64,000 nucleotides of DNA from Janibacter terrae NBRC 107853 (GTDB lineage: Bacteria; Actinomycetota; Actinomycetes; Actinomycetales; Dermatophilaceae), in the NCBI RefSeq assembly GCF_001591405.1, contig NZ_BCUV01000002.1, positions 372,001 through 436,000 on the forward strand, given 5' to 3'. The position numbers were made by a program, and so were the translations under genes. The notes beneath the pieces were generated by a model. The model did not search any database and was not told the DNA's origin. It saw only the letters and a list, made by a program, of their open reading frames with translations. Shown here one piece after another: positions 1 through 8,171 of this stretch; positions within the stretch are counted from its first letter, which is position 1; each line of letters opens with the position of its first letter.

Positions 1-692
1 TGCAGCACGAGGATCGAGTCGGTGCGGGCCCCGCCGGTGTCCTGGCCGGTGCCGAGGCGGTTGCGCTCCTTCGCGCTCAGCCCCTCCCGCGAGTCGCTGC
101 CGACGAGGAGGACATTGCGTCCCTCGCCCCCGCTCGGACGCTCTCCGGCGGGGGTCGCGTCGACCTTGGCGACGTGGGACCACGCGGAGTTGACCGCCCA
201 GACCATCGCGCCGCCCCAGACGAGGACCAGCACGAGCACGCACGCGAGGAAGGTCCGCATCGGACGCCGGCGACGCGTGCCGCCCGTCGGTCCGTCGCCC
301 GCCGGCCGGGGGGCGGGTCGCCGCGGACCGCCGCCACCGGGGGGCGGACCCTGACGACGTGGGGTCTCACGGTCCTCACGGACGGGGCGCGAAGGGGGAG
401 TCCCCGCGGGCATGACCCGCGTCCGGGGCTCCTCGGCCGGCCGGCGAGACGAGGCCGCCGCGGGGCGCGACGACGCCGCGCCCCGCGGGCGCGGGCGGCC
501 GCTCGTCGGGACGTCGCCCCCCTTCGTCCCCTGGGGGCGTGGACGCGACCGCTTGCCGGTCGGGATGGCGCGCGCGGTCTCGTCGTCGCGACGACCCCTG
601 CGGACGTCGAAGACCATCGGGTCGTCCTCGCCGCGCCGTCGAGGAGATCGGTCGCCGGGGGACCGACCGGGGCGGGAGGGGCGCTCAGACAT
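1..692 (-). CDS. LytR-CpsA-Psr (LCP) family protein, 3' end outside window
   Basis: LCP enzymes transfer lipid-linked glycans (teichoic acid or arabinogalactan type) onto peptidoglycan at the outer membrane face. From the ATG at 690-692 the protein begins with about 144 basic, Pro/Arg-rich, probably cytoplasmic residues, then one membrane segment (about 147-167). The extracellular LCP domain opens at residue 192 with RNVLLVGSDSREG and continues through GARTDSILVL, the family's N-terminal hallmark with the phosphate-binding Arg/Asp residues. The window edge cuts the gene at about residue 230. The long disordered tail is common in actinobacterial LCPs. It is divergent from the glycosyltransferase at 786. 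No good Shine-Dalgarno is visible. A competing reading frame across this stretch lacks the LCP motif. Confidence 0.9.
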   Translation of the reverse strand, partial: MSERPSRPGRSPGDRSPRRRGEDDPMVFDVRRGRRDDETARAIPTGKRSRPRPQGTKGGDVPTSGRPRPRGAASSRPAAASSRRPAEEPRTRVMPAGTPPSRPVREDRETPRRQGPPPGGGGPRRPAPRPAGDGPTGGTRRRRPMRTFLACVLVLVLVWGGAMVWAVNSAWSHVAKVDATPAGERPSGGEGRNVLLVGSDSREGLSAKERNRLGTGQDTGGARTDSILVL

Positions 693-772
693 GACGACGA
701 GGATAGGAGCAATGACTGGGAGAGCGCAGGACGGTGGCGGCGAGTCCGCGGCACCGTCCGCGTGACCTTGTC

Positions 773-778
773 CATACT
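773..778 (+). promoter_or_regulatory. -10 element of leaderless glycosyltransferase gene
   Basis: CATACT lies 7 nt before the GTG at 786, the spacing expected if transcription starts at the start codon. Confidence 0.5.
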
Positions 779-785
779 GGAGCGC

Positions 786-1766
786 GTGCCTCCCCGCGTC
801 AGTGTCGTCATGCCCGTCCTCAACGAGGAGCGCCACCTCGCCGACGCGGTCCGGATGGTCCTGCGCCAGGACTGGCCCGGCGAGCTCGAGCTGGTCCTGG
901 CGCTCGGCCCGTCGACGGACGCGACCGACGAGGTGGCGGCCGGCCTCGCGGCCACCGACCCGCGGGTGCGCACCGTCGCCAACCCCTCCGGGCGCACCCC
1001 CGACGCGCTCAACGCGGCGATCGAGGCCTCGACCGGCGACGTCGTCGCCCGCGTCGATGCCCACGCGGAGATCCCGGTCGACTACCTGAGCCGGGCCGTC
1101 GCGGTCCTCGAGGAGACCGGCGCGGACAACGTCGGCGGGATCATGGACGCGGTCGGCACGACCCCGATGGAGAGCGCCATCGCCTGCGCGATGAAGAGCC
1201 CCCTCGGCGTCGGTGGGGCCCGATTCCACACGGGCGGGGGTGCCGGCGAGGCGGACACGGTCTACCTCGGGGTCTTCCGCCGGTCCGCGCTCGAGCGGGT
1301 GGGTGGGTACGACCCGCACTTCGAGCGGGCGCAGGACTGGGAGATGAACCACCGCCTCCGCAGCTCCGGCGGCCGGGTCTGGTTCACCCCCGAGCTCGTC
1401 GTCACCTACCGCCCGCGGCCGAGCCTGGCCCGGCTCGCCGACCAGTACCGCGGCTACGGCCGGTGGCGGCGGGTCGTCGCCCGGCGTCACCCGGGCACCG
1501 CCAACGCCCGCTACCTCGCCCCGCCGACGATGGTCGCGGGCACCCTCGCGGCGAGTGCGCTCGGTCTCGTCTGGCGGCCCGCGTGGGCCGTGCCGCTCGG
1601 CTACGCGGCGGCCGTCACGGTCGGCGGGTGGCTCATCTCGAAGGGGGAGGACCCCGCCGTGCGCGTCCGGGTCCCGGCCGCGATCGCCACGATGCACTGG
1701 GCCTGGGGTCTCGGTTTCCTCACGAGTCCTGCCGAACTTGGTCAAGCCCTTCCGGATCGGGGCTGA
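786..1766 (+). CDS. family 2 glycosyltransferase (ExoA-like)
   Basis: A 326-residue GT2 enzyme, probably adding a sugar to a lipid-linked envelope glycan at the inner membrane face. The GT-A start SVVMPVLNEERHL is at residues 6-18, the metal/nucleotide motif VDAH near 90, the acceptor-side motif QDWEMNHRL near 183, and hydrophobic C-terminal segments from about 250 to 295. It resembles succinoglycan-type ExoA enzymes, but the substrate cannot be told from sequence. GTG 786 is chosen because a -10 box sits 7 nt upstream; GTG 762 is an in-frame alternative. The frame stays open far upstream, but those residues show no family similarity. Confidence 0.85.
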   Translation: MPPRVSVVMPVLNEERHLADAVRMVLRQDWPGELELVLALGPSTDATDEVAAGLAATDPRVRTVANPSGRTPDALNAAIEASTGDVVARVDAHAEIPVDYLSRAVAVLEETGADNVGGIMDAVGTTPMESAIACAMKSPLGVGGARFHTGGGAGEADTVYLGVFRRSALERVGGYDPHFERAQDWEMNHRLRSSGGRVWFTPELVVTYRPRPSLARLADQYRGYGRWRRVVARRHPGTANARYLAPPTMVAGTLAASALGLVWRPAWAVPLGYAAAVTVGGWLISKGEDPAVRVRVPAAIATMHWAWGLGFLTSPAELGQALPDRG

Positions 1767-1785
1767 GAGGCGGACAATACGCCTC

Positions 1786-3948
1786 ATGCCCCCCCTCTCG
1801 TCCGTGCGGTTCCGACGTGCCCTCGTCGCGGCCCTCGGCTCCCTCGCCCTGCTGCTCACCGCAGCACCCTCCGCCGCGCCCGCCGTGACCGGCACGACCG
1901 GCACGACCGCCAGCAGCGGCGCGGCCGCGGTGCCGTCGTCGTGGACCTTCTCCGGACGCGGCTTCGGCCACGGGGTCGGGATGAGCCAGTACGGCGCCTA
2001 CGCCCAGGCCAAGGCCGGGTGGACGGCCAGGGAGATCCTCGCCTTCTACTACCAGGGCACGACCTACGACGCGGTGGTCGACACCCAGACGATCCGGGTC
2101 AACGTCGTGCGCGGCGCGAGCACGGCGAGCATCGCCGGCCTCGCGACGGGGACGAGCGGCGGCAGGCTGACGATCACCGCCGGCGGGCGCACGATGACCT
2201 CTGCCGCGGGCCAGACCGTCAGCCTGCGCCGCTCCTCGGGCAGTGTCGTGGCGACCTGCTCCGCCTGCTCACCGACCTCGGTGACCGGCACCTCCGTCTC
2301 GGTGACCTGGGACGAGTCCCGGACCGACCTGTCCGTGGGCGGGCGTCGCTACCGTCATGCCCCCTTCGTCGTGACGCCGACGCCGGGCGCGGCGACGCTC
2401 GAGGGGGTGCTGCACCTGCAGCTCTCCAGCGAGTACCTCGACCAGATCCGTGAGGTCCCGTGGTCCTGGCCCGACGCGGTGCTGCAGGCGCAGGCCGCCG
2501 CCGCACGCAGCTACGCGCTGCGCAAGGTCGCCGCCGGCGTCCGCTCCTCGTGCGCCTGCCACGTGACCGACGGCCAGGGCGACCAGGTGTACGGATCGGT
2601 GCCGACCGGGGCCGAGGCGGCCGCCTGGCCGCGCTGGCGTGCCGCGGTGGCCGTGGGGGGCGACCCGAGCACGGGGTTCGTCCCGCGGTACGGCGGCCAG
2701 GTCATCGAGGCGCTGTACTCCTCGTCCTCCGGCGGCCGCACGGTCGCCAACGAGGACGTGTGGCTCGGCGGCGCCCCCGTGCCCTACCTGCGCAGCGTCG
2801 CGGACCCGTGGAGCCTGACCGCGGACAACCCCCGGCGCTCGTGGACGACGACCGTGACGGGCAGCCGGGTCGCTGCGGCCTTCGGCCTGCCGGACGTCGT
2901 CTCGCTGCGGCTGTCCGACCGCTCGAGCGCGGAGACGGTGCGACAGGCCACCGCGACCTCCTCCTCGGGGGCGACGAGCACCCGCAGCGGCAACGCGATG
3001 CGGAGCGCGCTCGGGCTGTCGTCCGCGTCGATCCACCGGCCGATCTCCCGCGTCGCGGGCAGTGCACCGGCCGACCTGGTCGCGGCCTCGGCGCAGAGCG
3101 CCCCGAGCACCGCCGGCACGGTGGTCATCGCCAGCAGCTACGAGGCGGACGTCCCGCACCTGCTGATGGCCCGGCCGCTCGCCGGCTCGCTGCGCGCCCC
3201 GCTGCTGCTCAGCGGTCGCTCGTCGCTCACCTCGTCCGCCGTGCGCGAGCTCGACCGCCGCGGGGGCACCATCACCCGTGCCTACCTCGTCGCCGGCTCA
3301 CCCATGGTCGGCAGCTCGGTCGTCTCCCAGCTGGAGCGACGCGGCATCACCGTCACGCGGGTCGGCCTGTCCGACCGGGACGCCACGGCCGCGGCCGTCG
3401 TCGACCTCATGGAGGCCACGGTCGGGGTGTCCACGGCCGCCGCCTCGACCCGTGACACGGCGCCCGAGGCCGGCGCCTTCTCGGCCGTGGCCGGCGTGCG
3501 CCGAGAGCCGATCGTCTGGGCCGGCGCGACGAAGGTCGGCTGGCGGGCGCGGGCCGCGCTCCAGCGCGCGGGCGTCCGCACGGTCCGGCTGCTGGGCCCG
3601 ACGAGCCGCATCTCCGCCGACGTCGCCACGGACCTCACCGGCCGCGGGTTCCGGGTGACCCGGTTCTCCGGGTCGAGCGCCTCGCTCGTCTCCGCGCAGA
3701 TCGCGGAGTACTTCCGCAACAGCTACCGGGGCGACACCGTCGTCCTCGCCCGCTCGACGAGCACGCGCACCTCGGACCCGGTCGCTGCCGCCGGCTACGG
3801 CCTGCCGGTCCTCGTCCTCACGGGCACCTCGGCGCCGGGGTCGGTGACCTCGCTCGTGCAGCGCAGCCCGCAGTGGCCGCAGGTGCGGGCGATGGGGTCG
3901 ACGTCGAGGGTGACCTCCGCAGCCCTGGTCAAGGTGCGCGACGCCTGA
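1786..3948 (+). CDS. secreted SpoIID/LytB-domain protein with cell-wall-binding repeats
   Basis: A 720-residue exported protein. MPPLSSVRFRRALVAALGS starts a clear signal peptide ending near residue 35. The SpoIID/LytB signature GRGFGHGVGMSQYGAYAQA falls at about 57-75, followed by AAARSYALRK. In the SpoIID family this domain is a lytic transglycosylase acting on peptide-stripped glycan strands. The last 300 or so residues contain repeats resembling cell-wall-binding repeat 2 (LLSGRSSLTSSAVRELDR and VSQLERRGITVTRV type), likely anchoring the protein to the wall. In a non-spore-former this is a wall-remodelling or scaffold protein rather than a sporulation factor. ATG 1786 follows the glycosyltransferase by 19 nt, and the pair may be co-transcribed. 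Confidence 0.88.
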   Translation: MPPLSSVRFRRALVAALGSLALLLTAAPSAAPAVTGTTGTTASSGAAAVPSSWTFSGRGFGHGVGMSQYGAYAQAKAGWTAREILAFYYQGTTYDAVVDTQTIRVNVVRGASTASIAGLATGTSGGRLTITAGGRTMTSAAGQTVSLRRSSGSVVATCSACSPTSVTGTSVSVTWDESRTDLSVGGRRYRHAPFVVTPTPGAATLEGVLHLQLSSEYLDQIREVPWSWPDAVLQAQAAAARSYALRKVAAGVRSSCACHVTDGQGDQVYGSVPTGAEAAAWPRWRAAVAVGGDPSTGFVPRYGGQVIEALYSSSSGGRTVANEDVWLGGAPVPYLRSVADPWSLTADNPRRSWTTTVTGSRVAAAFGLPDVVSLRLSDRSSAETVRQATATSSSGATSTRSGNAMRSALGLSSASIHRPISRVAGSAPADLVAASAQSAPSTAGTVVIASSYEADVPHLLMARPLAGSLRAPLLLSGRSSLTSSAVRELDRRGGTITRAYLVAGSPMVGSSVVSQLERRGITVTRVGLSDRDATAAAVVDLMEATVGVSTAAASTRDTAPEAGAFSAVAGVRREPIVWAGATKVGWRARAALQRAGVRTVRLLGPTSRISADVATDLTGRGFRVTRFSGSSASLVSAQIAEYFRNSYRGDTVVLARSTSTRTSDPVAAAGYGLPVLVLTGTSAPGSVTSLVQRSPQWPQVRAMGSTSRVTSAALVKVRDA

Positions 3949-3963
3949 GGCGACGCAGCGGGG

Positions 3964-4009
3964 ACGACGAAGGGGGCCCGGGTCACGTGACCCGGGCCCC
4001 CTTCGTCGT
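3964..4009. terminator. 46-nt perfect palindrome between convergent genes
   Basis: Arms 3964-3986 and 3987-4009 are perfect reverse complements of 23 nt meeting at a central CACGTG. The palindrome separates the SpoIID gene (ends 3948) from the converging CoA-transferase operon (ends 4018), so it probably terminates both. No U-tract follows, as is usual in actinobacteria. Each arm carries the 9-mer CGAAGGGGG, making an inverted pair of that repeat. Confidence 0.85.
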
Positions 4010-4017
4010 GGTCGTGC

Positions 4018-4656
4018 TCAGTCGAGGTCGATGACGAGATCGGTGCCCGTCTTGTCGACGACCTCCTCCTGGGTCACTCCCGGCGCGAGCTCGCGCAGGA
4101 CGAGGCCCTCGGGGGTGACGTCGATGACGGCGAGGTCGGTGATGATCCGCTGGACGACACCCTTGCCGGTGAGGGGCAGGGAGCAGTCCTGGACGATCTT
4201 GTGGGAGCCGTCCTTGGCGACGTGCTCCATCAGGACGATGACCTTCTTGGCGCCGTGGACGAGGTCCATCGCACCGCCCATGCCCTTGACCATCTTGCCC
4301 GGGATCATCCAGTTGGCGATGTCGCCGTTGGCGGCGACCTGCATCGCGCCGAGGATGGCCGCGTCGACCTTGCCGCCGCGGATCATGCCGAAGCTCGTCG
4401 CCGAGTCGAAGATCGAGGCGCCCTTGCGCAGGGTGACCGTCTCCTTGCCGGCGTTGATGAGGTCGGCGTCGACGGCGTCGTCGGTGGGGTAGGGGCCGAC
4501 GCCGAGGATGCCGTTCTCCGACTGCAGGACGATCTCGACGTCGTCGGGCACGTAGTTGGGCACGAGCGTGGGCAGCCCGATGCCGAGGTTGACGTAGTCG
4601 CCGTCGGCGAGCTCGGCGGCCGCGCGCGCGGCCATGTCCTCACGGGTGAGTGCCAT
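4018..4656 (-). CDS. scoB: 3-oxoacid CoA-transferase subunit B
   Basis: The beta subunit (212 residues) of succinyl-CoA:3-ketoacid (or acetoacetate) CoA-transferase, which moves CoA between acyl donors in ketone-body or branched-chain catabolism. The family landmark QSENGILG is at 45-52, with E47 the expected catalytic glutamate that forms the enzyme-CoA thioester. [12 protein letters not shown] at 26-37 and [15 protein letters not shown] further on are also typical. The ATG at 4654-4656 lies 2 nt downstream of the subunit A stop, so the two are translationally linked. Length is normal for the family. Confidence 0.93.
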   Translation of the reverse strand: MALTREDMAARAAAELADGDYVNLGIGLPTLVPNYVPDDVEIVLQSENGILGVGPYPTDDAVDADLINAGKETVTLRKGASIFDSATSFGMIRGGKVDAAILGAMQVAANGDIANWMIPGKMVKGMGGAMDLVHGAKKVIVLMEHVAKDGSHKIVQDCSLPLTGKGVVQRIITDLAVIDVTPEGLVLRELAPGVTQEEVVDKTGTDLVIDLD

Positions 4657-4658
4657 GG

Positions 4659-5468
4659 TCAGGCCCCTTCCTTCGTCGACGTGACGGTCCGCTTCTCGAT
4701 GCGCTTGTCCGCGGCCTGCTCGGGCGTGAGCGGCAGGACCCGCTGCACGTAGATCCCGGGGAGGTGGACGGAGTCGGGGTCGAGCTCACCGGGCTCGACG
4801 AGCTCCTCGACCTCGGCGATCGTCACGCGGCCGGCCTGGGCGCACAGGGGGTTGAAGTTGCGCGAGGTGGTGCGGAAGACGAGGTTGCCGTGCCGGTCGC
4901 CCTTCCAGGCGCGCACGAGTGCGAAGTCGGTGGCGATGGCCTCCTCTAGGACGAACTCGTGGTCCTCGCTCGTCGTGCTCCCGTCGGCCTGGCGGCTCTT
5001 GACGGCGAAGGTGCGCGTCTCCTTGGCCGGCGAGGCAACCGAGATGTTGCCCTCGGCGTCGTAGCGCCACGGCAGACCGCCGTCGGCGATCTGGGTGCCG
5101 ACGCCGGTGCGCGTCCAGAACCCGGCGATGCCGGCGCCGCCCGCCCGCAGCTTCTCGGCGAGGGTGCCCTGCGGGGTGAGCTCGACCTCGAGCTCGCCCG
5201 AGAGGTACTGGCGGGCGAACTCCTTGTTCTCCCCGACGTAGCTGGAGACCATCCGCCGGATCTGGCCGCCGGCGAGCAGGACGCCCAGGCCCCAGTCATC
5301 GACCCCGCAGTTGTTGGAGACGCACTCCAGGTCGCGCACCCCCTTCGCCTGCAGCTCGGCGATGAGCACGCTCGGGATCCCGCAGAGCCCGAACCCGCCG
5401 ACCGCCAGTGTGGCGCCGTCACGGATGTCCGCGACGGCCTCGGTAGCAGTGGAGATGACCTTGTCCAT
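4659..5468 (-). CDS. scoA: 3-oxoacid CoA-transferase subunit A
   Basis: The alpha subunit, 269 residues. [14 protein letters not shown] near residue 24 is the glycine-rich CoA-binding loop of the family. [40 protein letters not shown] (split over neighbouring positions) and the [17 protein letters not shown] block confirm it. It is slightly longer than typical bacterial subunit A because of an insert around [16 protein letters not shown]. The start at 5468 ([15 protein letters not shown]) is supported by a -10 box 7 nt upstream; longer in-frame extensions have no family support. It forms a two-gene operon with scoB. Confidence 0.92.
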   Translation of the reverse strand: MDKVISTATEAVADIRDGATLAVGGFGLCGIPSVLIAELQAKGVRDLECVSNNCGVDDWGLGVLLAGGQIRRMVSSYVGENKEFARQYLSGELEVELTPQGTLAEKLRAGGAGIAGFWTRTGVGTQIADGGLPWRYDAEGNISVASPAKETRTFAVKSRQADGSTTSEDHEFVLEEAIATDFALVRAWKGDRHGNLVFRTTSRNFNPLCAQAGRVTIAEVEELVEPGELDPDSVHLPGIYVQRVLPLTPEQAADKRIEKRTVTSTKEGA

Positions 5469-5475
5469 GGGCGTC

Positions 5476-5481
5476 ACCCTA
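5476..5481 (-). promoter_or_regulatory. -10 element of leaderless scoA
   Basis: On the minus strand TAGGGT is followed by 7 nt and then the ATG at 5468. Confidence 0.55.
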
Positions 5482-5619
5482 GAGGTCCGGGGAGGCGGCG
5501 CGGGTGTGCTCGGCACACACCGTCCCGGGCGAAGGGGGTGCGCCCCACCCGTGCGTCGCCGCCGGTCACGGCGGTGAACCACAGGGACGTAATTCCACCA
5601 GTGGGTCTGGCGTGTCTGG

Positions 5620-5682
5620 TGTGACTCGTGGAATAAGAGTGACTGGCCTGATGTCTGTGAGCGCTGTGACGCGTGTGATCGG
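5620..5682 (+). promoter_or_regulatory. tandem 9-bp TGTGA repeats, candidate MtrA-binding region
   Basis: Three head-to-tail 9-mers, TGTGAGCGC (5656-5664), TGTGACGCG (5665-5673) and TGTGATCGG (5674-5682), follow two looser copies: TGTGAC at 5620 and AGTGAC at 5638. On the other strand they read as GTCACA/GCTCACA-like units. Mycobacterial MtrA is known to bind direct 9-bp GTCACAgcg-type repeats. The block lies 60-120 nt before a secreted peptidoglycan-binding gene, the target class of MtrA. Binding here is inferred. Confidence 0.5.
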
Positions 5683-5742
5683 ACGAGGGTCGCCACCGCC
5701 CTGATCGGGTTCCCCTGCCCGCTTCCACCAAGGAGCACCTGC

Positions 5743-7371
5743 GTGTCACGTTCCGTCCGCCTGGTTGGCGCCGCTCTCATCCCGGCCTTCACCCTCCCCA
5801 TCGCCACGTCCGCCGTCGCACGCTCCGCCGACGTCCCGCCGCCGCCGGTCAACCGCAACCTGCCGAAAGAGCTGGACGTCGCCTCGCCGTACATCCCGCA
5901 GTCGGTGTGCGACCCCGATCCCAAGCCCGGTGTGACCGCCTTCGCGCGGCTCATGGCCAACCACTACGACGAGTTCAACTACGGCATCTCGCGGGCGTGC
6001 AACTACGGGCTCACCGAGCACTCCGAGGGCCGCGCGCTCGACTGGATGCTCAACGCCTACGACCCGCACGAGCGCGCCGTGGCCGACGGCGTGATCGCCT
6101 GGCTGCTCGCGCCCGACTCCGAGGGACGGCCGGCGGCGATGGCCCGCCGCTTCGGTGTCATGTACATCATCTGGAACCGCCAGATCTGGGGGACCTACCA
6201 GATGAGCACGGGCTGGCGGGCGTACAACGGCGTCAGTCCGCACACCGACCACATCCACTTCAGCTTCAGCTGGGACGGCGCCATGCAGCGCACGTCCTGG
6301 TGGACCGGCAAGGCGTGGACCGGTGTCACGACGACCCCCGGCGGCCCCTCGATGCCGATCCCGGACCCGACGGAGTACCCGACCCTGCGCGTCGGCTCGT
6401 CCGGCCCCGACGTCAAGCTCGCCCAGGAGGTCATCGGCGTGACCGCCGACGGTGCCTTCGGCCCGGCGACCCAGACGGCCCTGAAGACCTGGCAGCGCAC
6501 CAACGGCGTCAAGGTCACCGGCGTCCTGGACGACGCCACGTGGAACCGGATGGTCCTCCTCGGCAAGATCCCCGCCCGCGGCTCCGACCAGGGCGGCGAC
6601 CTCGCCCCGCACATGAAGACCTCGATCCGCCTGGGCTCCACCGGCGAGGCCGTCAAGGCCCTCCAGCGGGTCCTCGGCCTCAAGGTCGACGGCACCTTCG
6701 GCCCCGCGACCAACACTGCGGTGCGCAACTTCCAGAAGGACCGGCAGCTGCGGGTCGACGGCTTCGTCACGCAGAACGTGTGGAAGGCCCTGGCCGGCGT
6801 GCCCTACGTCAAGAACGGCACCGTGCCGAAGCCGAAGCCGGAGCCCGAGAAGGACCACGTCCACCACCCGACCGTCGCCTCCCCCAAGGCGCCGGCCGCC
6901 CCCACGGGCGCGGTCGTCGTCACCAAGACCCAGTTCGCTGCGGTGAAGTCGACCGTGCTGGCCAGCGGTGCACGCGGCGGCTCGGTCAAGGTGCTGCAGC
7001 GCGCGCTCGGCGGCGTCGCCGTCGACGGTGCCTTCGGCAGCGGCACGGCCCGCGCGGTCCGCAGCTTCCAGCGCGCGGCCGGCCTGTCCGCGACCGGCGT
7101 GGTCGACGGGAAGACCTGGGACGCGCTCGAGGCCCGGGAGTACCCCTTCCTCCAGTACCGCAGGACGGTCCTGAAGCCGGGGTCGACGGGCTACCCGGTC
7201 AAGGTGCTGCAGACCTACCTCGGCGTCCGGGCCGACGGAGCCTTCGGCACCTCGACGCGGGACGCCGTGCGCGCGCTGCAGGGGCGCCACGGCCTGGCCC
7301 GCACCGGCTACGTGGGCGGCGTGACCTGGCAGGCCCTCGAGCGCGAGGTCCGCGCCCGACGCGCCGGCTGA
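5743..7371 (+). CDS. secreted peptidase-like protein with four peptidoglycan-binding domains
   Basis: 542 residues. A signal peptide (LVGAALIPAFTLPIATSAVA) ends near residue 26. Residues about 40-185 form a domain with TEHSEGRALDW near 91 and SPHTDHIHFSFSW near 164. This His/Asp pattern resembles LAS/VanY-type D,D-carboxypeptidases; zinc binding is inferred. Four PG_binding_1 repeats follow (about 210-262, 295-345, 405-458 and 480-535), each with VDGxFGxxTxxAVRxFQ. A Pro/Lys linker with a KPKPEPEK segment and an HVHHP stretch separates repeats two and three. GTG 5743 has AAGGAG 8 nt upstream. It is probably an MtrA-regulated wall hydrolase, given the repeats upstream. Confidence 0.82.
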   Translation: MSRSVRLVGAALIPAFTLPIATSAVARSADVPPPPVNRNLPKELDVASPYIPQSVCDPDPKPGVTAFARLMANHYDEFNYGISRACNYGLTEHSEGRALDWMLNAYDPHERAVADGVIAWLLAPDSEGRPAAMARRFGVMYIIWNRQIWGTYQMSTGWRAYNGVSPHTDHIHFSFSWDGAMQRTSWWTGKAWTGVTTTPGGPSMPIPDPTEYPTLRVGSSGPDVKLAQEVIGVTADGAFGPATQTALKTWQRTNGVKVTGVLDDATWNRMVLLGKIPARGSDQGGDLAPHMKTSIRLGSTGEAVKALQRVLGLKVDGTFGPATNTAVRNFQKDRQLRVDGFVTQNVWKALAGVPYVKNGTVPKPKPEPEKDHVHHPTVASPKAPAAPTGAVVVTKTQFAAVKSTVLASGARGGSVKVLQRALGGVAVDGAFGSGTARAVRSFQRAAGLSATGVVDGKTWDALEAREYPFLQYRRTVLKPGSTGYPVKVLQTYLGVRADGAFGTSTRDAVRALQGRHGLARTGYVGGVTWQALEREVRARRAG

Positions 7372-7384
7372 CCCGCATGCCCGA

Positions 7385-7421
7385 CGAGGGCGTCGCCGCC
7401 GATCAGGCGGTGACGCCCTCG
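7385..7421. terminator. hairpin terminator with the opposite gene's stop codon in its loop
   Basis: A 16-nt arm (7385-7400) pairs with 7406-7421 with one mismatch, around a GATCA loop. The TGA of the minus-strand gene (7403-7405) lies inside the loop, so its last codons form the right arm. It serves the gene ending at 7371. Confidence 0.7.
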
Positions 7422-8122
7422 CTGCGTGCCCGGCGGGCGAGGGTCGCCTCGTCATCCTGGCCGAGGTGCACGACGAGCGAACCGTGCTCGGACCACACGG
7501 CGAGGGCGGTGCGCAGCAGCGCCTCGGGAGAGGGGTCGACGAGCTGGACGCGCGCCCCCTTCGACCCGGTGCTCCCGACCGTGCTGCCGCCGGTGCTCAC
7601 GACGCGTGCGTAGGTGGCCTGCTCGCCGCCCACCCGCAGCGCGACGTCGTCGCCCTCGGGCTCGGCCCAGGGCGTGAAGTGGTCGCCGTGCGAGGCGAGC
7701 TCCGCCGCCTCGTCCATGACACCGTCACGGACCTCGACCGCGGCCCAGCGGGCGAGGGCGGCCCGGGTCACGAGGACGGCGGGGCCGTCGTCCGGGAGCC
7801 GCTCCGGGTCGTCGGTGACGACGAGGTCGGCGGCGGCCGGGTCCTCGAGGTCGAGGACGGCGCCGACGGACCACACCGCCCAGGCCCAGTAGAGCAGCCG
7901 CCAGTGCGGCCGCATCGCGACGTGCACGACGGAGCCGGGCTCGATGTCCCACTCCTCCTGCAGGGCGTTGGCCGCCTTGCTCACCCAGGTGCCCAGGACG
8001 CGCCCGGACAGCTCCACGCGTTCGCCGGCGGTCGGGCCGGGCAGGTCGTCGTAGCAGGTGATCCGCGGGGCGGCGGAGTCGGCGGCGTTGATCGCGGCGA
8101 GGACGTCGGCGGGGGTCGGCAT
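7403..8122 (-). CDS. TIGR03089 family protein
   Basis: 239 residues. It matches the actinobacterial TIGR03089 family, which resembles the N-terminal part of AMP-dependent acyl-CoA synthetases but lacks the C-terminal catalytic half. Recognisable parts are ITCYDDLPGPTAGERVELSG near 22-41 (quoted as the family opening), VSKAANALQEEW, and the AHWxLLYWAWAVW-like membrane-proximal helix near 75-90. Biochemical role is unknown. In mycobacteria the homologue (Rv3268) lies beside an LCP gene, and here an LCP gene is 7 kb away in the same envelope block. It is divergent from the membrane glycosyltransferase at 8172. The start is supported by TAGGCT 6 nt before the ATG. Confidence 0.8.
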   Translation of the reverse strand: MPTPADVLAAINAADSAAPRITCYDDLPGPTAGERVELSGRVLGTWVSKAANALQEEWDIEPGSVVHVAMRPHWRLLYWAWAVWSVGAVLDLEDPAAADLVVTDDPERLPDDGPAVLVTRAALARWAAVEVRDGVMDEAAELASHGDHFTPWAEPEGDDVALRVGGEQATYARVVSTGGSTVGSTGSKGARVQLVDPSPEALLRTALAVWSEHGSLVVHLGQDDEATLARRARSEGVTA

Positions 8123-8128
8123 GGACCC

Positions 8129-8134
8129 AGCCTA
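8129..8134 (-). promoter_or_regulatory. -10 element of leaderless TIGR03089 gene
   Basis: On the minus strand TAGGCT is followed by 6 nt and the ATG at 8122. Confidence 0.6.
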
Positions 8135-8158
8135 CGAAGGGAGGTCACCCGCGCCGGA

Positions 8159-8164
8159 TACCGT
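8159..8164 (+). promoter_or_regulatory. -10 element of leaderless membrane glycosyltransferase gene
   Basis: TACCGT is followed by 7 nt and the GTG at 8172. The divergent partner promoter is only 24 nt away. Confidence 0.55.
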
Positions 8165-8171
8165 GGCGGCC

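Noticed and set aside
77-1012. A 311-codon minus-strand frame over the left end.
   Set aside because: It is out of frame with the LCP motif; the true LCP frame starts at 692 and carries VGSDSREG.
5482-5742. c-di-AMP (ydaO) riboswitch before the peptidoglycan-binding gene.
   Set aside because: The conserved core was not found; the region is instead dominated by tandem TGTGA repeats.
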